A stretch of 64,000 nucleotides of DNA, from the NCBI GenBank assembly GCA_001897155.1, contig MKSF01000033.1, positions 186,001 through 250,000 on the forward strand, read 5' to 3'. A program made the position numbers and the translations under genes. Source of the DNA: Bacteroidetes bacterium 47-18. GTDB taxonomy: Bacteria; Bacteroidota; Bacteroidia; Chitinophagales; Chitinophagaceae. Below the pieces are notes generated by a model. It was not told the origin of the DNA, made no database searches, and worked only from the letters and a program-made list of their open reading frames with translations. This document shows positions 17,387-28,274 of the stretch, one piece after another; the stretch's first letter is position 1; every line of letters starts with the position of its first letter.

Positions 17387-18523
17387 ATGAAATTAAAATC
17401 TTTACTTGCTTCTCTGTTATTATCCGCTACCGTACCCGCTGTTGTGAATGCACAAACAGATGATGTAGGTGTTAATACCATCATCAGCCCTAATATCAAC
17501 GGCAATATATGTACCGGCTATAACGACCTGATTGTTAAGGTATCCAATTATGGTACCAATATGGTAAGCAGCTTCAACCTTACCTGGTCACTGGATAATA
17601 TCGTTCAGGGAACCAGGAATGTTTCTTCCAATCTGAATACTTATAACCAGCCTAATTCCACTATCAATATCAACCTCGGGATGTTTTATTTACCATACAA
17701 CACCCCTACCCAGCTTAAAGTCTGGACTTCAGACCCCAACGGCAATCCCGATTCCAGGAAAACAAATGATACCTTTACCATAGTGCTGGATGCTACGGAT
17801 CCGGGTATACAACTGAACGAGCTGAACGATACTTTCATGTGCTATAACAGCAGCCTGATCCTGGATGCCGGCTATTCCGCCTATACCGATTATACCTGGA
17901 GCAACGGCACCCAGGCACAATTAAATACCATTACCCAACCCGGCCGTTACTGGATATGGGCCTATAACAACCAGGGATGCCAGGCATTCGATACTTTTAC
18001 GGTCACGGAGATAGGCGAACCTGCCATCACCAACCTCGGCATTACAGACCTGGGTGACCTCAAGTTCAACTTCATGCTGAGCAACCCGGTGAATGTTACA
18101 GATGTTACCTGGAACTTCGGGGACGGATCCCCGGTAGAGACAGGTACAGGCAATAAAACACATACCTATGCCAATGAAGGCGACTATACCGTTGAAATTA
18201 CCCTGGAAAACGAGTGCGGCCAGGTGATTATTTCCCAGGTCATACACGTACAAAACATTACCAGCATTAAAAACGTCAAAGACCTGGTTAACGCCATCAA
18301 TTTCTATCCTAATCCCGCTACGTCATATCTGAATATCACCTACCCTAAAAACCTGGTAGAGGTGTACAGCGTGAGCCTTATTAATACTACCGGCCAGACT
18401 GTCCTGTTCTCGGAATCGGCTACCGATCTTATTGATGTATCTGATATAGCTTCCGGGCTGTACAATGTGGTGCTTCATACTTCTAAAGGTATAGCCAGCA
18501 AAAAAGTAGAGATATTGCACTAA
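17387..18523 (+). CDS. secreted PKD-domain protein with T9SS type A sorting domain
   Basis: The 378-residue product has a signal peptide (about residues 1-23, ending VVNAQ). It continues with a CARDB-like domain (NDLIVKVSNYGTNMVSSF, about residues 45-125), an Ig-like unit (LDAGYSAYTDYTWSNGT) and a PKD domain (TWNFGDGSPVETG, about residues 240-290). It ends in a type A sorting domain, recognised by INFYPNPATSYLNI and ASGLYNVVLHTSKG, that targets it to the type IX secretion system. The product should be on or outside the outer membrane. It is a single gene with a strong terminator just downstream, consistent with independent expression. Its binding partner is unknown. Confidence 0.88.
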   Translation: MKLKSLLASLLLSATVPAVVNAQTDDVGVNTIISPNINGNICTGYNDLIVKVSNYGTNMVSSFNLTWSLDNIVQGTRNVSSNLNTYNQPNSTININLGMFYLPYNTPTQLKVWTSDPNGNPDSRKTNDTFTIVLDATDPGIQLNELNDTFMCYNSSLILDAGYSAYTDYTWSNGTQAQLNTITQPGRYWIWAYNNQGCQAFDTFTVTEIGEPAITNLGITDLGDLKFNFMLSNPVNVTDVTWNFGDGSPVETGTGNKTHTYANEGDYTVEITLENECGQVIISQVIHVQNITSIKNVKDLVNAINFYPNPATSYLNITYPKNLVEVYSVSLINTTGQTVLFSESATDLIDVSDIASGLYNVVLHTSKGIASKKVEILH

Positions 18524-18540
18524 GCAGATCATTATATAAA

Positions 18541-18582
18541 AATACGGCGGCCAGTCTAAAGACCGGCCGCCGTATTTTTATA
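18541..18582 (+). terminator. terminator of the T9SS type A PKD gene
   Basis: A 12-bp stem, AATACGGCGGCC / GGCCGCCGTATT, is followed by TTTAT, 18 bases after the stop codon. Confidence 0.88.
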
Positions 18583-18722
18583 CATAGCGCCAATAGATTC
18601 AAGCCACTTATCGGACCCGTTTTCACTGCATCCTGCCATCATTTTATGTATCAATAAAATGAGAAATATCATTTCCCGTCTGATGATTAATACTTAATTT
18701 TACCATAAGAAATACATTCATT

Positions 18723-19886
18723 ATGGCACACTATCATACCTTAGGTCAGATACCCAGAAAAAGACATACGCAATTCCGGAAACCGGATGGAGGACTGTAT
18801 GCGGAGCAGCTCTTCAGCACAGAAGGATTTTCCTCGAACTACTCCCTGCTATACCATATTCATCCGCCGACACAGATCGTTCGTTCGGAAGAGCCTGTTG
18901 ACATCAGTCCCCAGCCTGCCACCGATAATATCCTGAAGCACAGGTGCTACAGGGGCTTTAACGTTAAGCCGGAAAGCGACTTTATCAAAGCCAAGAAGAC
19001 CGTGCTTTTCAACAGCGATGTACACTTGTCGCTCTCCGCTCCCACTCAGGGACTGTCCGGCAACCTGTTCTATAAGAACGCTGACTGCGATGAGGTGATC
19101 TTTATACATGAAGGCACCGGCGTACTGAAGACCCAGTACGGCCAGATACGTTTTGAATATGGTGATTACCTGGTCATTCCCCGCGGAACGATCTACCAGA
19201 TCCAGTTTGATACGGAAAATAACCGCCTGTTCATTATAGACTCCTTCAGTCCTGTTACCTTTCCCAAAAGATATTTAAGCAAATACGGGCAATTACTGGA
19301 GCATGCGCCCTATTGTGAAAGGGACATTAAAAAGCCTGAAAATCTGGAAACGATAGATGAAAAGGGTGAATATGAGATCAAAATGAAGAAGAACGGGAAG
19401 CTGTATTCCATATGGTACGGCACCCATCCATTCGATGTGATCGGCTGGGACGGCTATGAATATCCCTATGCCATCAGCATCCACGACTTTGAGCCTATAA
19501 CAGGCCGGGTACATCAGCCGCCGCCGGTGCACCAGCACTTTGATGCGCATAACTTCGTCATATGCTCGTTCGTTCCCAGGCTGTATGACTATCATCCGCA
19601 ATCCATACCGGCACCCTATAACCACAGCAATATCGATTCCGATGAAGTGCTCTATTATGTGGATGGTGAATTCATGAGCAGGAAGCACGTGGAAAGAGGT
19701 ATGATCACACTGCATCCCGGGGGCATTCCTCACGGTCCTCATCCCGGCGCCGTGGAAAAGTCCATCGGCCAGAAAAGCACGCCCGAGCTGGCCGTAATGG
19801 TTGATACCTTCCGGCCGCTTTATATGACCCAAACCGCTATTGAAATAGAAATGGAAGGGTATGATAAGAGCTGGATGGAGCATTGA
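18723..19886 (+). CDS. hmgA: homogentisate 1,2-dioxygenase
   Basis: The enzyme opens the ring of homogentisate to maleylacetoacetate in tyrosine and phenylalanine breakdown, using non-haem Fe(II). The 387-residue product has the cupin fold of the family. PYNHSNIDSDEVLYY (near residues 298-312) and HPGGIPHGPHPGA (about 332-344) carry the His/Glu/His iron ligands. PPPVHQHFDAHNFVICSF is the preceding conserved strand. It is slightly shorter than the human enzyme (445 residues), as is common in bacteria. The next enzyme of the route, a fumarylacetoacetase-type hydrolase, lies 9.4 kb downstream on the other strand; no hydroxyphenylpyruvate dioxygenase is in the window. Confidence 0.94.
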   Translation: MAHYHTLGQIPRKRHTQFRKPDGGLYAEQLFSTEGFSSNYSLLYHIHPPTQIVRSEEPVDISPQPATDNILKHRCYRGFNVKPESDFIKAKKTVLFNSDVHLSLSAPTQGLSGNLFYKNADCDEVIFIHEGTGVLKTQYGQIRFEYGDYLVIPRGTIYQIQFDTENNRLFIIDSFSPVTFPKRYLSKYGQLLEHAPYCERDIKKPENLETIDEKGEYEIKMKKNGKLYSIWYGTHPFDVIGWDGYEYPYAISIHDFEPITGRVHQPPPVHQHFDAHNFVICSFVPRLYDYHPQSIPAPYNHSNIDSDEVLYYVDGEFMSRKHVERGMITLHPGGIPHGPHPGAVEKSIGQKSTPELAVMVDTFRPLYMTQTAIEIEMEGYDKSWMEH

Positions 19887-20032
19887 TCCGCTGCCTGCTG
19901 TTGATAACCTGCCGGCAGGTGCAGTGATGCGGATAGCAGTATAAAATTTATGGCAAAAAAAACAGAAGCCCAAGAATGTTTAATTCATTTTTTTTATAGC
20001 TTTATGCATCAATTAATTTAAACCACAAACTT

Positions 20033-21457
20033 ATGTCCGCAAATCATAGCAACGAGTACAGTTTCTTTCAGGGGGTGGAAAGAAATTTTGACAAAGCCTC
20101 TAAATTCACAAGATTTGAAAAAGGGATATTAGAACAGATCAAAGCTTGTAATTCTGTTCTAAGAATGAAATTTCCGGTACGTATCGGAGATACTATTGAA
20201 GTTATAGAAGCATACAGGGTACAGCATTCCCATCACAAGACGCCCTGTAAAGGCGGTATTCGTTTCAGCCTGGATGTTAACCAGGATGAAGTGATGGCGC
20301 TGGCTGCGCTGATGACATATAAATGCGCGATCGTCAATGTCCCGTTCGGCGGCGGTAAGGGTGGTATCAAAATAGACGGAAAGAAATATACGCCGTTTGA
20401 GCTGGAAAAGATCACAAGAAGATATACTTCCGAGCTGGCAAAGAAAAACTTTATAGGGCCCGGCATTGACGTTCCTGCGCCGGATTACGGTACCGGAGCC
20501 AGGGAAATGAGCTGGATCGCCGATACCTATGCCTCCTTAAATCCGGGAGAGCTGAATGCGCTGGCCTGTGTTACGGGTAAGCCTGTTTCCCAGGGCGGTG
20601 TAAGGGGAAGGACCGAAGCTACCGGATTGGGCGTATATTATGGTATAAGGGAAGCCTGCAGCTTTGCTGAAGATATGGACAAGCTGGGCCTTTCAACCGG
20701 CTTAAAAGGTAAGACCGTGGTAGTACAGGGTCTCGGGAATGTAGGTTACCATGCGGCCAAGTACTTCCAGGGCGGAGGTGCGGTATTGGTGGGCCTGGCA
20801 GAATATGAAGGCGCTATCTACAACCCCGAAGGTCTTGACCTGGAAGCCGTGATGGCTCACCGGAAAGCTACAGGTTCCATCCTGAATTTCCCGGGTGCCA
20901 GCAACCTGGAATCAGCGGGTAAAGTGCTGGAGCTGGAATGCGATATCCTGATCCCTGCAGCGCTGGAAGCTGTGATCACCGGGGAGAATGCCCCGAACGT
21001 CAAAGCTAAGATCATCGGTGAAGCGGCGAACGGGCCTTTAACGCCTGAAGCTGACGAGATACTCAATAAAAAAGGCGTCTTGGTCATTCCGGATATTTAC
21101 CTGAACGCGGGCGGTGTGACCGTATCTTACTTTGAATGGCTGAAAAACCTGAGCCACGTACGTTACGGAAGGCTGGAGAAAAGGTTCAGTGAGAATACCT
21201 ATGCGGAGATCGTCAATATCATTGAATCGCTCACCAATAAGCGTATCACCGAAATGGAGCGTAATATCATGCTGAAAGGACCCGATGAGGTAGACCTGAT
21301 CTATTCCGGGCTGGAAGACACAATGATCGGCTCCTACCAGGAGATCAGGGAAATCTATAAGAATACGGAAGGCGTAGAAGATATGAGAACGGCAGCGTTC
21401 ATCTGCGCTATCAATAAAGTAGGCGTAGCTTATGAGGAATTAGGCATATTCCCTTAA
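20033..21457 (+). CDS. Glu/Leu/Phe/Val dehydrogenase (probable glutamate dehydrogenase)
   Basis: This 474-residue enzyme belongs to the amino acid dehydrogenase family that reversibly deaminates glutamate to 2-oxoglutarate. The N-terminal substrate domain has KGGIRFS and the active-site segment [15 protein letters not shown] (near residues 103-117). [14 protein letters not shown] is the second substrate loop. The Rossmann domain starts at [14 protein letters not shown] (near residue 230). Glutamate is the likeliest substrate, because KGGIR and PAPD are as in GdhA, but Leu, Phe or Val cannot be excluded from sequence alone. It is followed by a perfect terminator. Confidence 0.9.
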   Translation: MSANHSNEYSFFQGVERNFDKASKFTRFEKGILEQIKACNSVLRMKFPVRIGDTIEVIEAYRVQHSHHKTPCKGGIRFSLDVNQDEVMALAALMTYKCAIVNVPFGGGKGGIKIDGKKYTPFELEKITRRYTSELAKKNFIGPGIDVPAPDYGTGAREMSWIADTYASLNPGELNALACVTGKPVSQGGVRGRTEATGLGVYYGIREACSFAEDMDKLGLSTGLKGKTVVVQGLGNVGYHAAKYFQGGGAVLVGLAEYEGAIYNPEGLDLEAVMAHRKATGSILNFPGASNLESAGKVLELECDILIPAALEAVITGENAPNVKAKIIGEAANGPLTPEADEILNKKGVLVIPDIYLNAGGVTVSYFEWLKNLSHVRYGRLEKRFSENTYAEIVNIIESLTNKRITEMERNIMLKGPDEVDLIYSGLEDTMIGSYQEIREIYKNTEGVEDMRTAAFICAINKVGVAYEELGIFP

Positions 21458-21471
21458 TCTCCTCCCTCCCG

Positions 21472-21511
21472 AAAAGCACCCCGGAACGATCTGTTCCGGG
21501 GTGCTTTTTTT
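21472..21511 (+). terminator. terminator of the glutamate dehydrogenase-family gene
   Basis: A 16-bp perfect stem, AAAAGCACCCCGGAAC / GTTCCGGGGTGCTTTT, has a 5-base loop and a T run, 14 bases after the stop. Confidence 0.95.
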
Positions 21512-21522
21512 ATTAAGTGAAT

Positions 21523-21728
21523 AGCAACAAAGCCACCATAGGACAGGTCCGGGATGCTGCTAACCGGTATAAGAGATTCCTCACATCCGTTCGGAATGAC
21601 CACACGATATAGTACATTGCACTCCGTGGCTGGAGAGTACCCTGTTTCCCGAGTGCTTGATCAACAACCCTTATAACCTGCAAAACTTTTTCACTCCGTT
21701 GTTGGTGTTCTTTACCAACAACTCTATA
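21523..21728 (+). repeat. 206-bp intergenic repeat, copy A
   Basis: The unit begins AGCAACAAAGCC, contains CCTCACATCCGTTCGGAATG in its first half and ends CTCTATA. It aligns without gaps to copy B (21793-21998). By hand count about 23 of 206 positions differ, nearly all transitions. The CACATCCG...CGGAATGACC core recurs at other intergenic sites. Confidence 0.85.
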
Positions 21729-21792
21729 AGGCTTTATCAGGGAGCTCCACTCCGCCATCTTTACGAAATAAAATAAACGGACTGTCTATATA

Positions 21793-21998
21793 AGCAACAA
21801 AGCCATCATATGGCAGGTTCAGGATACTACTAACCTGTATAAGAGATTCCTCACATCTGTTCGGAATGACCGCACGATACAATACATTGCATTCCGTGGT
21901 TGGAGAGCATTCTGTTTCCTGAGTACTTGACCAACAACCCTTATAACCTGCAAAACTTTTTCGCTCCGTTGTTGGTGTTCTTCACCAACAGCTCTATA
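21793..21998 (+). repeat. 206-bp intergenic repeat, copy B
   Basis: Same length and orientation as copy A with no insertions or deletions, 64 bases apart. Where the two differ, B mostly carries T or A against C or G in A, as expected for neutral decay. Confidence 0.85.
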
Positions 21999-22140
21999 TA
22001 TTCCTCATATCCGTTCGGAATGGCTAGTACGCTACAGTAACCCTATAGCAAATCGCTTCCTGAACCGCAAAAAAGCACATCGTAGCTACCTGTACCTGTA
22101 ATAAGATATTGTTTGCTGTAAGCAGATGGTCATTTACTAT
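21999..22140 (+). repeat. dispersed intergenic repeat, 3' part
   Basis: After copy B a third, shorter core (CCTCATATCCGTTCGGAATG) is followed by a segment with CCTGAACCGCAAAAAAGCAC, CTGTAATAAG and TGTAAGCAGAT. This ordered set recurs at 54302-54500 and 61085-61280 and partly at 24248-24365. Confidence 0.65.
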
Positions 22141-22203
22141 TATCATCATATTGTTAAAAAAAGAATTTACGCTCCATTCATCTTTTTAGATTAAGGAATG
22201 TTA

Positions 22204-22211
22204 TACTTTTG
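22204..22211 (+). promoter_or_regulatory. -7 box of kup
   Basis: TACTTTTG lies 42 bases before the kup ATG. No TTG is found at the expected -33 position. Confidence 0.45.
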
Positions 22212-22253
22212 ACCTTTTAAATTCTTGTTTGTTATTTTCATTGGGAAAACAAA

Positions 22254-24212
22254 ATGGACTCCTCTACAAGTAGTAACTTCTCCAAAGTTACAGTAGCAAC
22301 ACTGCTCATTGCATTAGGTATTATATACGGAGATATCGGTACCAGTCCCCTCTACACCTTTAAAGCTATCATAGGCGAAAGAAAAATCTCAGAAATGCTG
22401 GTTTACGGCGGCGTATCCTGTATCTTCTGGACACTCCTCTTTCAGACCACCATCAAGTACGTATGGATCACGCTGAAAGCGGATAATGACGGGGAAGGCG
22501 GCGTGTTCTCCCTGTACAGCCTGGTAAAAAGATACGGCAAAAAGATCATTCTGCCAACGATGATCGGCGCCTCCGCCCTGCTGGCGGACGGTATCATCAC
22601 CCCCGCAGTGTCGGTAACCTCAGCCGTGGAAGGTCTCGCGCTCATACCCGGGCTGAAGGAGATACGCATCATCCCTATCGTGCTGGTCATCCTCTCGGTC
22701 GTTTTCTTTATGCAGCGCTTCGGGACCGAGAAGGTAGGAAAGGCGTTCGGCCCTATCATGCTGATCTGGTTTTCCGTTCTTATGGCATTAGGGCTGAGCC
22801 AGATATTCCACTATCCTGATGTTATCAAGGCATTGCATCCCAGGTATGCCTACGAGCTGCTGGCAAACTATCCTCACGGCTTCTGGATACTCGGCGGCGT
22901 CTTTCTCTGTACAACGGGAGCTGAGGCGCTCTATTCCGACCTGGGGCATTGCGGCAGGAAGAATATCAGGTACACCTGGATCTTTGTCAAAACAAGCCTT
23001 GTTATCAATTACCTGGGACAATCCGCATGGCTGATGCACCAGGGCTCCGCTCACCTGCATAACAAAAACCCGTTCTTCGAGGTCATGCCGCACTGGTTCC
23101 TGCTGCCGGGCATCATTTTATCGACCATTGCCGCCGTAGTAGCCTCCCAGGCGCTGATCACGGGTTCCTTTACGCTCATTAATGAGGCGATCAACCTTAA
23201 TTTCTGGCAGAAGGTCAAAGTAAAGCAGCCTTCCGAAACCAAGGGACAGATATATATTCCCAGCGTTAACCTGACGCTGTGGCTGGGCTGCATATTCGTG
23301 GTGTATTACTTCAAAAGCTCCACCGCCATGGAAGCCGCTTACGGTCTTGCCATCACCTTAGCCATGCTGAGCACCACCTACCTGCTGTATTATTTCATGA
23401 AGTATAAGCTCAAGTGGAATATCTGGCTTGTGGCAGCCATACTCGCCGTGTTCTTTACGATTGAAATGTCCTTCTTTATTGCCAATATCGTTAAGTTCAA
23501 GGACGGAGGCTACATCACATTGCTCGCGGCGATCCTCTTTTTCTTTGTCATGTACATCTCCTATTATGGCAGGAAGATCAATAATAAATATATCAAATTC
23601 GTTGATATCAGGAATCACACTCCACTGATCAATACACTCAGCGAAGACACAAGCATTCCCAAATATACCACGCATCTTATCTATCTCACCAAAGCGGACA
23701 GGACCTTTGACATAGAAGAAAAGATCATCCAGTCCATCCTGGACAAAAAGCCCAAAAGAGCGGATGTGTACTGGTTCTTTCACATCAACAGGACCAACCA
23801 CCCTTATACGCTGGATTATGAGGTGCACGAGATCATGGACGATAAGATGATACGGGTGGTCGTCAATATAGGCTTCCGGATACAGCCCCGTACGGAGCTG
23901 TACTTTTTCAAGATCATCAATGAGCTGATCGCCAATAAGGAGCTGAACCTGCACCTGAAGGATAATGGCTCTACCGTATATAATCCCAGCATAGATTTCA
24001 AATTCGTGGTATTTGAAAAGTATATTTCAGCAGAGAATGAGTTTGCCTTTACCCATGGATTTATCCTGAAAGCCTATTTCTTCCTCAAGCAATTTGCGCT
24101 GAAAGATGTGCAGGCATTCGGGCTGGATAAAAGCGATGTGCTGATCGAGCATATACCTATCGTTTACCAGCCGGTAAAGAAGCTCACGCTCCGGAGAAGA
24201 TATATTCACTGA
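22254..24212 (+). CDS. kup: Kup-family potassium uptake transporter
   Basis: The 652-residue protein takes up K+ with protons across the inner membrane. About twelve membrane segments fill residues 13-435, starting with the signature ALGIIYGDIGTSPLYTFKAI (residues 17-36), which holds the conserved GDIGTSPLY loop. A cytoplasmic C-terminal domain of about 190 residues follows. GGVFLCTTGAEALYSDLGHCG (near residue 212) is also family-specific. Length is typical of Kup/HAK/KUP members. The gene stands alone between a repeat-filled gap and a shared terminator. In the sequence there is no visible regulatory element beyond the promoter -7 box. Confidence 0.95.
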   Translation: MDSSTSSNFSKVTVATLLIALGIIYGDIGTSPLYTFKAIIGERKISEMLVYGGVSCIFWTLLFQTTIKYVWITLKADNDGEGGVFSLYSLVKRYGKKIILPTMIGASALLADGIITPAVSVTSAVEGLALIPGLKEIRIIPIVLVILSVVFFMQRFGTEKVGKAFGPIMLIWFSVLMALGLSQIFHYPDVIKALHPRYAYELLANYPHGFWILGGVFLCTTGAEALYSDLGHCGRKNIRYTWIFVKTSLVINYLGQSAWLMHQGSAHLHNKNPFFEVMPHWFLLPGIILSTIAAVVASQALITGSFTLINEAINLNFWQKVKVKQPSETKGQIYIPSVNLTLWLGCIFVVYYFKSSTAMEAAYGLAITLAMLSTTYLLYYFMKYKLKWNIWLVAAILAVFFTIEMSFFIANIVKFKDGGYITLLAAILFFFVMYISYYGRKINNKYIKFVDIRNHTPLINTLSEDTSIPKYTTHLIYLTKADRTFDIEEKIIQSILDKKPKRADVYWFFHINRTNHPYTLDYEVHEIMDDKMIRVVVNIGFRIQPRTELYFFKIINELIANKELNLHLKDNGSTVYNPSIDFKFVVFEKYISAENEFAFTHGFILKAYFFLKQFALKDVQAFGLDKSDVLIEHIPIVYQPVKKLTLRRRYIH

Positions 24213-24247
24213 CCATAACCTGTCACCTCGGGATGACCAATACCCTC

Positions 24248-24365
24248 ACAATCCCTTTATAGCTAAAGCGGTATCTGAGCCGCAGAAAGGATACTGCTCA
24301 GCAAAGCGTATCCGTGATAAAGGTTGTTGCCTATAAGCAGAGGCTCACTCTTTATAATATTCACG
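24248..24365 (+). repeat. dispersed intergenic repeat, partial copy
   Basis: CGGTATCTGAGCCGCAGAAAGG, GCAAAGCGTATCCGTGATAA and TATAAGCAGAGGCTCA align in order with the 3' half of the repeats at 54302 and 61085. It sits directly after the kup stop. Confidence 0.55.
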
Positions 24366-24400
24366 GGGATATTCAAACGCAGTTTACTGTCTAAGCATAA

Positions 24401-24429
24401 AAAAACCGGCCATACAGGCCGGTTTTTTT
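24401..24429. terminator. bidirectional terminator between kup and rpoB
   Basis: AAAAACCGGCC / GGCCGGTTTTT with loop ATACA has a poly-T tail in both directions. It is 23 bases beyond the rpoB stop, so the rpoB transcript is expected to end here. Confidence 0.93.
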
Positions 24430-24452
24430 AACTCTATTATATGCTTTCAGTT

Positions 24453-27400
24453 TTACTTATCAGTTTCAAATGTCAGGTCCAGACCCAAGCCTCTCAGCTC
24501 GTGCACCAGTACATTGAAGGATTCCGGTATGCCTGCTCTCGGGATATTATCACCGTGAACAATGGCTTCATATGCTTTGGCACGGCCTACGATATCATCC
24601 GATTTAATGGTCAGTAATTCCTGCAGGATATTGGAAGCACCGTAAGCTTCCAGCGCCCACACCTCCATCTCACCGAAACGCTGACCACCGAACTGGGCTT
24701 TACCACCTAACGGCTGTTGCGTGATCAGGGAGTATGGTCCGATAGAACGGGCGTGCATTTTGTCATCCACCATGTGATGCAGCTTGATCATATAGATCAC
24801 ACCTACGGTAGCTTTCTGGTCAAAACGAACACCGGTCTCACCATCGTACAGGTAAGTGTGTCCGAACTTAGGTAAGTCTGCTTCCTCGATCAGGTCGCTG
24901 ATCTGGTCAGGTGTAGCACCGTCAAAGATCGGCGTAGCGAACTTCATACCTAATTTCAACCCGGCCCATCCAAGGATGGTCTCATAGATCTGGCCAAGGT
25001 TCATACGGGAAGGTACCCCTAACGGGTTCAGCACGATATCAACCGGCGTACCGTCTTCCAGGAAAGGCATATCCTCTGCACGAACGATCTTGGCAACGAT
25101 ACCTTTGTTACCGTGACGACCCGCCATTTTATCCCCTACTTTCAACTTACGCTTAACGGCAAGATATACTTTAGCCAGCTTCAGCACACCTGCAGGCAAC
25201 TCATCACCGATAGACAGGTTGAATTTCTCACGCTTGTATCTTCCCAGCTCTTCGTTATACTTGATATTGTAATTGTGCAACAATTTGTTGACCAGGTCAT
25301 CTGTTTCAGCTTCACCGGTCCATCCCAGCGGGTTCACGCTCTGGAAGTCTACCGAGTTCAGCACTTTGGAGGAGAACCTGCCGCCTTTGGATATTACCGG
25401 CTCACCGTAAGTATTGGTAACCCCTGCAGATGCCTTATCTTCCAGCAGCACCTGTAATTTTTCGATCAAAAGCTTTTTCAGGGCTTCCTCGTTGGTCTGG
25501 TGCACTTTCTCTATTTTTTCCAGCTCCGTTTTCTCTCTCAGCTTGGCATTCTTATCTTTCTTAACGCGTTGGAACAGCTTTTTATCAATAATCACGCCTT
25601 CCACTGACGGAGAAGCCTTCAGGGATGCGTCTTTGGCATCACCGGCCTTATCACCGAAGATGGCGCGTAATAATTTTTCTTCAGGGGTCGGATCCGATTC
25701 TCCCTTAGGAGTGATCTTACCGATCATGATATCGCCTTCCTTGATGTGCGCACCGATGCGGATGATACCGTTCTCGTCCAGGTCTTTGGTAGCTTCTTCA
25801 GATACGTTGGGGATATCCGGCGTCAGCTCTTCCTCTCCCAGTTTGGTATCACGCACCTCCAGCTCATATTCATCAATATGCACGGAAGTGAACCAGTCTT
25901 CGCGGATCACTTTTTCATTGATCACGATCGCATCCTCGAAGTTGTAACCTTTCCATGGCATGAAAGCCACCTGCAGGTTACGGCCCAGCGCCAGCTCACC
26001 ACCCTGCGTAGCATAACCCTGCGTCAGGAAGTCGCCTTCTTTCACTTTCTGCCCTTTCTTAACGGCGGGGCTCAGGTTGATAGAAGTGGACTGGTTGGTT
26101 TTGGTGTACTTGGTGAGGTAATATACTTTCAGATCATCCTCGAAAGAAACCAGGCGATCTTTTTCACTTCTTTCATAACGTACATGGATCTCATTGCCAT
26201 CTACATATTCCACCACACCTTTACCTTCGGCATGAATCTGGATACGGGCGTCACGCGCCGCTTTACCTTCCAGGCCCGTACCTACGATAGGCGCCTGAGG
26301 ACGCAGCAACGGAACCGCCTGACGCTGCATGTTCGAACCCATCAGGGCACGGTTGGCATCGTCATGCTCCAGGAACGGAATGAGGGAAGCCGACAGGCCC
26401 ACGATCTGGTTAGGGGCTACGTCCATATATTCCACTTCATCCTTTTCCAGGATCGGGAAGTCGCCGGTCTGGCGGGATTTTATTTTATCTTCCACAAACT
26501 CGCCTTTGTCATTCAACTGGGCGTTGGCCTGTGCGATTTTCAGCTCATCTTCTTCTTCCGCAGATAAGAATTCCGCTTTTTTCAGGTTGACCTTACCGTT
26601 CTCTACCTTATGATAAGGAGTTTCGATAAAGCCCATATCATTGATCTTCGCGTGCACACAGAGTGTGGAGATCAGGCCGATGTTCGGACCTTCTGGCGTT
26701 TCAATGGTACACAGGCGTCCGTAGTGGGAGTAGTGTACGTCACGCACCTCGAAGCCGGCCCTTTCACGGGAAAGACCACCGGGTCCCAGGGCGGAGATAC
26801 GACGCTTGTGCGTGATCTCGGACAAAGGATTGGTCTGATCCAGGAACTGGGATAATTGCGAGGTTCCGAAGAAGGAGTTGATAACGGATGATAAGGTCCT
26901 GGCATTGATCAGGTCGATAGGCGTAAATACCTCGTTATCACGAACATTCATACGCTCACGGATAGTACGGGCCATACGGGCCAGACCTACGCCGAATTGC
27001 GCATATAACTGCTCACCTACCGTTCTCACACGACGATTGGACAGGTGATCGATATCATCGATCTCCGCCTTACCGTTGGACAAGCGCACCAGGTATTTGA
27101 TGATAGCGATAATATCTTCACGAGTCAACACTTTTTTCGTGTTGTTCATATCTATTTCCAGCTTACGGTTGATCTTGTAACGACCTACCTCACCCAGATC
27201 ATAGCGTTTGTCGGAGAAGAACAGCTTATCAATGATACCGCGGGCTGTTTCGTCATCCGGCGCGTCCGAACCACGGAGCTGGCGGTAGATATGCTGCACC
27301 GCTTCCAGCTCAGAGTTGGAGGTATCTTTATTTAAAGTATTGTAGATGATAGAATAATCACCGCTTACTTCTTCTTTCTGTACAAAAACGGTTTCAATGC

Positions 27401-28274
27401 CCAGGTCAGAGATAATGTCAATATTATCTTCGTTCAGGACGCTGTCACGTTCCAGGATCACCTCATTACGCTCAATGGAAACCACTTCACCGGTATCTTC
27501 ATCCACGAAATCTTCCGTCCAGCTTCTTAAAACGCGGGCAGCCAGGCGGCGGCCTTCGTATTTGGACAGGGTCTTTTTATCTCCTTTTACCTCATCCGCC
27601 ATACCAAACAGCTCCAGGATATCCTTATCCGTTTCAAAGCCGATGGCACGCAGCAGGGTAGTTACAGGAAATTTTTTCTTACGGTCAATGTAAGCGTACA
27701 TCACGTTATTGATGTCGGTAGCAAACTCCATCCAGGCGCCTTTGAAAGGGATCACCCGCGCGGAGTATATTTTCGTACCGTTAGGGTGCGTGCTCTGACC
27801 GAAGAATACACCGGGCGAACGGTGCAACTGGGATACTACCACACGCTCCGCTCCGTTGATAACGAAGGTACCGCGGGGGGTCATATAAGGTATATTTCCG
27901 AGGAATACATCCTGTACAATGGTTTCAAAATCTACGTGCTCTTCATCATTACAGCTCAAGCGTAACTTTGCTTTCAAAGGAACAGAGTAGGTCAGTCCCC
28001 TTTCCATACACTCTTCAATAGTGTAGCGGGGCGGATCAATGAAATAGTCCAGGAACTCCAGCACAAAGATGTTTCTCGTATCGCTGATCGGGAAGTTTTC
28101 CTGGAATACGCGGAACAAGCCTTCGTTATTTCTCTTATCCGGAGTGGTTTCCAGTTGGAAAAAGTCCTGGAAAGACTGCAACTGGACTGCTAATAAATCC
28201 GGTGTATCTGCTACATCATGGATTTTAGCAAAATTAAGACGCCCTGATTCTGTACGCTTAGTGATGTTTGACAT
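24453..28274 (-). CDS. rpoB: DNA-directed RNA polymerase subunit beta
   Basis: RpoB forms half of the catalytic cleft of RNA polymerase. The 1273-residue protein is complete. Conserved landmarks include [12 protein letters not shown]-type and [15 protein letters not shown] segments, the rifampicin region [19 protein letters not shown] followed by [13 protein letters not shown] (about residues 460-495), [11 protein letters not shown], the [12 protein letters not shown] loop, [10 protein letters not shown] and the terminal [24 protein letters not shown]. The residues equivalent to E. coli D516, H526 and S531 are unchanged. In nearly all bacteria rpoB is followed by rpoC and preceded by rplJ-rplL; here neither is adjacent. 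A terminator follows and a separate promoter precedes the gene. Confidence 0.99.
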   Translation of the reverse strand: MSNITKRTESGRLNFAKIHDVADTPDLLAVQLQSFQDFFQLETTPDKRNNEGLFRVFQENFPISDTRNIFVLEFLDYFIDPPRYTIEECMERGLTYSVPLKAKLRLSCNDEEHVDFETIVQDVFLGNIPYMTPRGTFVINGAERVVVSQLHRSPGVFFGQSTHPNGTKIYSARVIPFKGAWMEFATDINNVMYAYIDRKKKFPVTTLLRAIGFETDKDILELFGMADEVKGDKKTLSKYEGRRLAARVLRSWTEDFVDEDTGEVVSIERNEVILERDSVLNEDNIDIISDLGIETVFVQKEEVSGDYSIIYNTLNKDTSNSELEAVQHIYRQLRGSDAPDDETARGIIDKLFFSDKRYDLGEVGRYKINRKLEIDMNNTKKVLTREDIIAIIKYLVRLSNGKAEIDDIDHLSNRRVRTVGEQLYAQFGVGLARMARTIRERMNVRDNEVFTPIDLINARTLSSVINSFFGTSQLSQFLDQTNPLSEITHKRRISALGPGGLSRERAGFEVRDVHYSHYGRLCTIETPEGPNIGLISTLCVHAKINDMGFIETPYHKVENGKVNLKKAEFLSAEEEDELKIAQANAQLNDKGEFVEDKIKSRQTGDFPILEKDEVEYMDVAPNQIVGLSASLIPFLEHDDANRALMGSNMQRQAVPLLRPQAPIVGTGLEGKAARDARIQIHAEGKGVVEYVDGNEIHVRYERSEKDRLVSFEDDLKVYYLTKYTKTNQSTSINLSPAVKKGQKVKEGDFLTQGYATQGGELALGRNLQVAFMPWKGYNFEDAIVINEKVIREDWFTSVHIDEYELEVRDTKLGEEELTPDIPNVSEEATKDLDENGIIRIGAHIKEGDIMIGKITPKGESDPTPEEKLLRAIFGDKAGDAKDASLKASPSVEGVIIDKKLFQRVKKDKNAKLREKTELEKIEKVHQTNEEALKKLLIEKLQVLLEDKASAGVTNTYGEPVISKGGRFSSKVLNSVDFQSVNPLGWTGEAETDDLVNKLLHNYNIKYNEELGRYKREKFNLSIGDELPAGVLKLAKVYLAVKRKLKVGDKMAGRHGNKGIVAKIVRAEDMPFLEDGTPVDIVLNPLGVPSRMNLGQIYETILGWAGLKLGMKFATPIFDGATPDQISDLIEEADLPKFGHTYLYDGETGVRFDQKATVGVIYMIKLHHMVDDKMHARSIGPYSLITQQPLGGKAQFGGQRFGEMEVWALEAYGASNILQELLTIKSDDIVGRAKAYEAIVHGDNIPRAGIPESFNVLVHELRGLGLDLTFETDK

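Larger units (their letters stand above)
21512..22203. other. 692-base intergenic stretch dominated by repeats
   Basis: This stretch between gdh and kup is noncoding by every frame checked. It is filled by a 206-bp tandem pair of diverged repeats and, after the second copy, by a further segment shared with other intergenic sites of the window. Short frames over it have no family resemblance. Confidence 0.65.

Noticed and set aside
19907-19920. 14-bp palindrome ACCTGCCGGCAGGT after homogentisate dioxygenase as a terminator or operator
   Set aside because: It has no T-tract and no loop of usable size, and only a single copy was noticed.
21523-22140. The repeated units as a CRISPR array
   Set aside because: The repeats are 206 bp, only two copies, diverged, with one 64-bp spacer, and no cas genes are present.
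26789-26880. Possible rifampicin-resistance variant in rpoB (Thr at the position of E. coli N518)
   Set aside because: The key positions D516, H526 and S531 equivalents are unchanged, and the Thr is likely lineage variation; resistance cannot be inferred.
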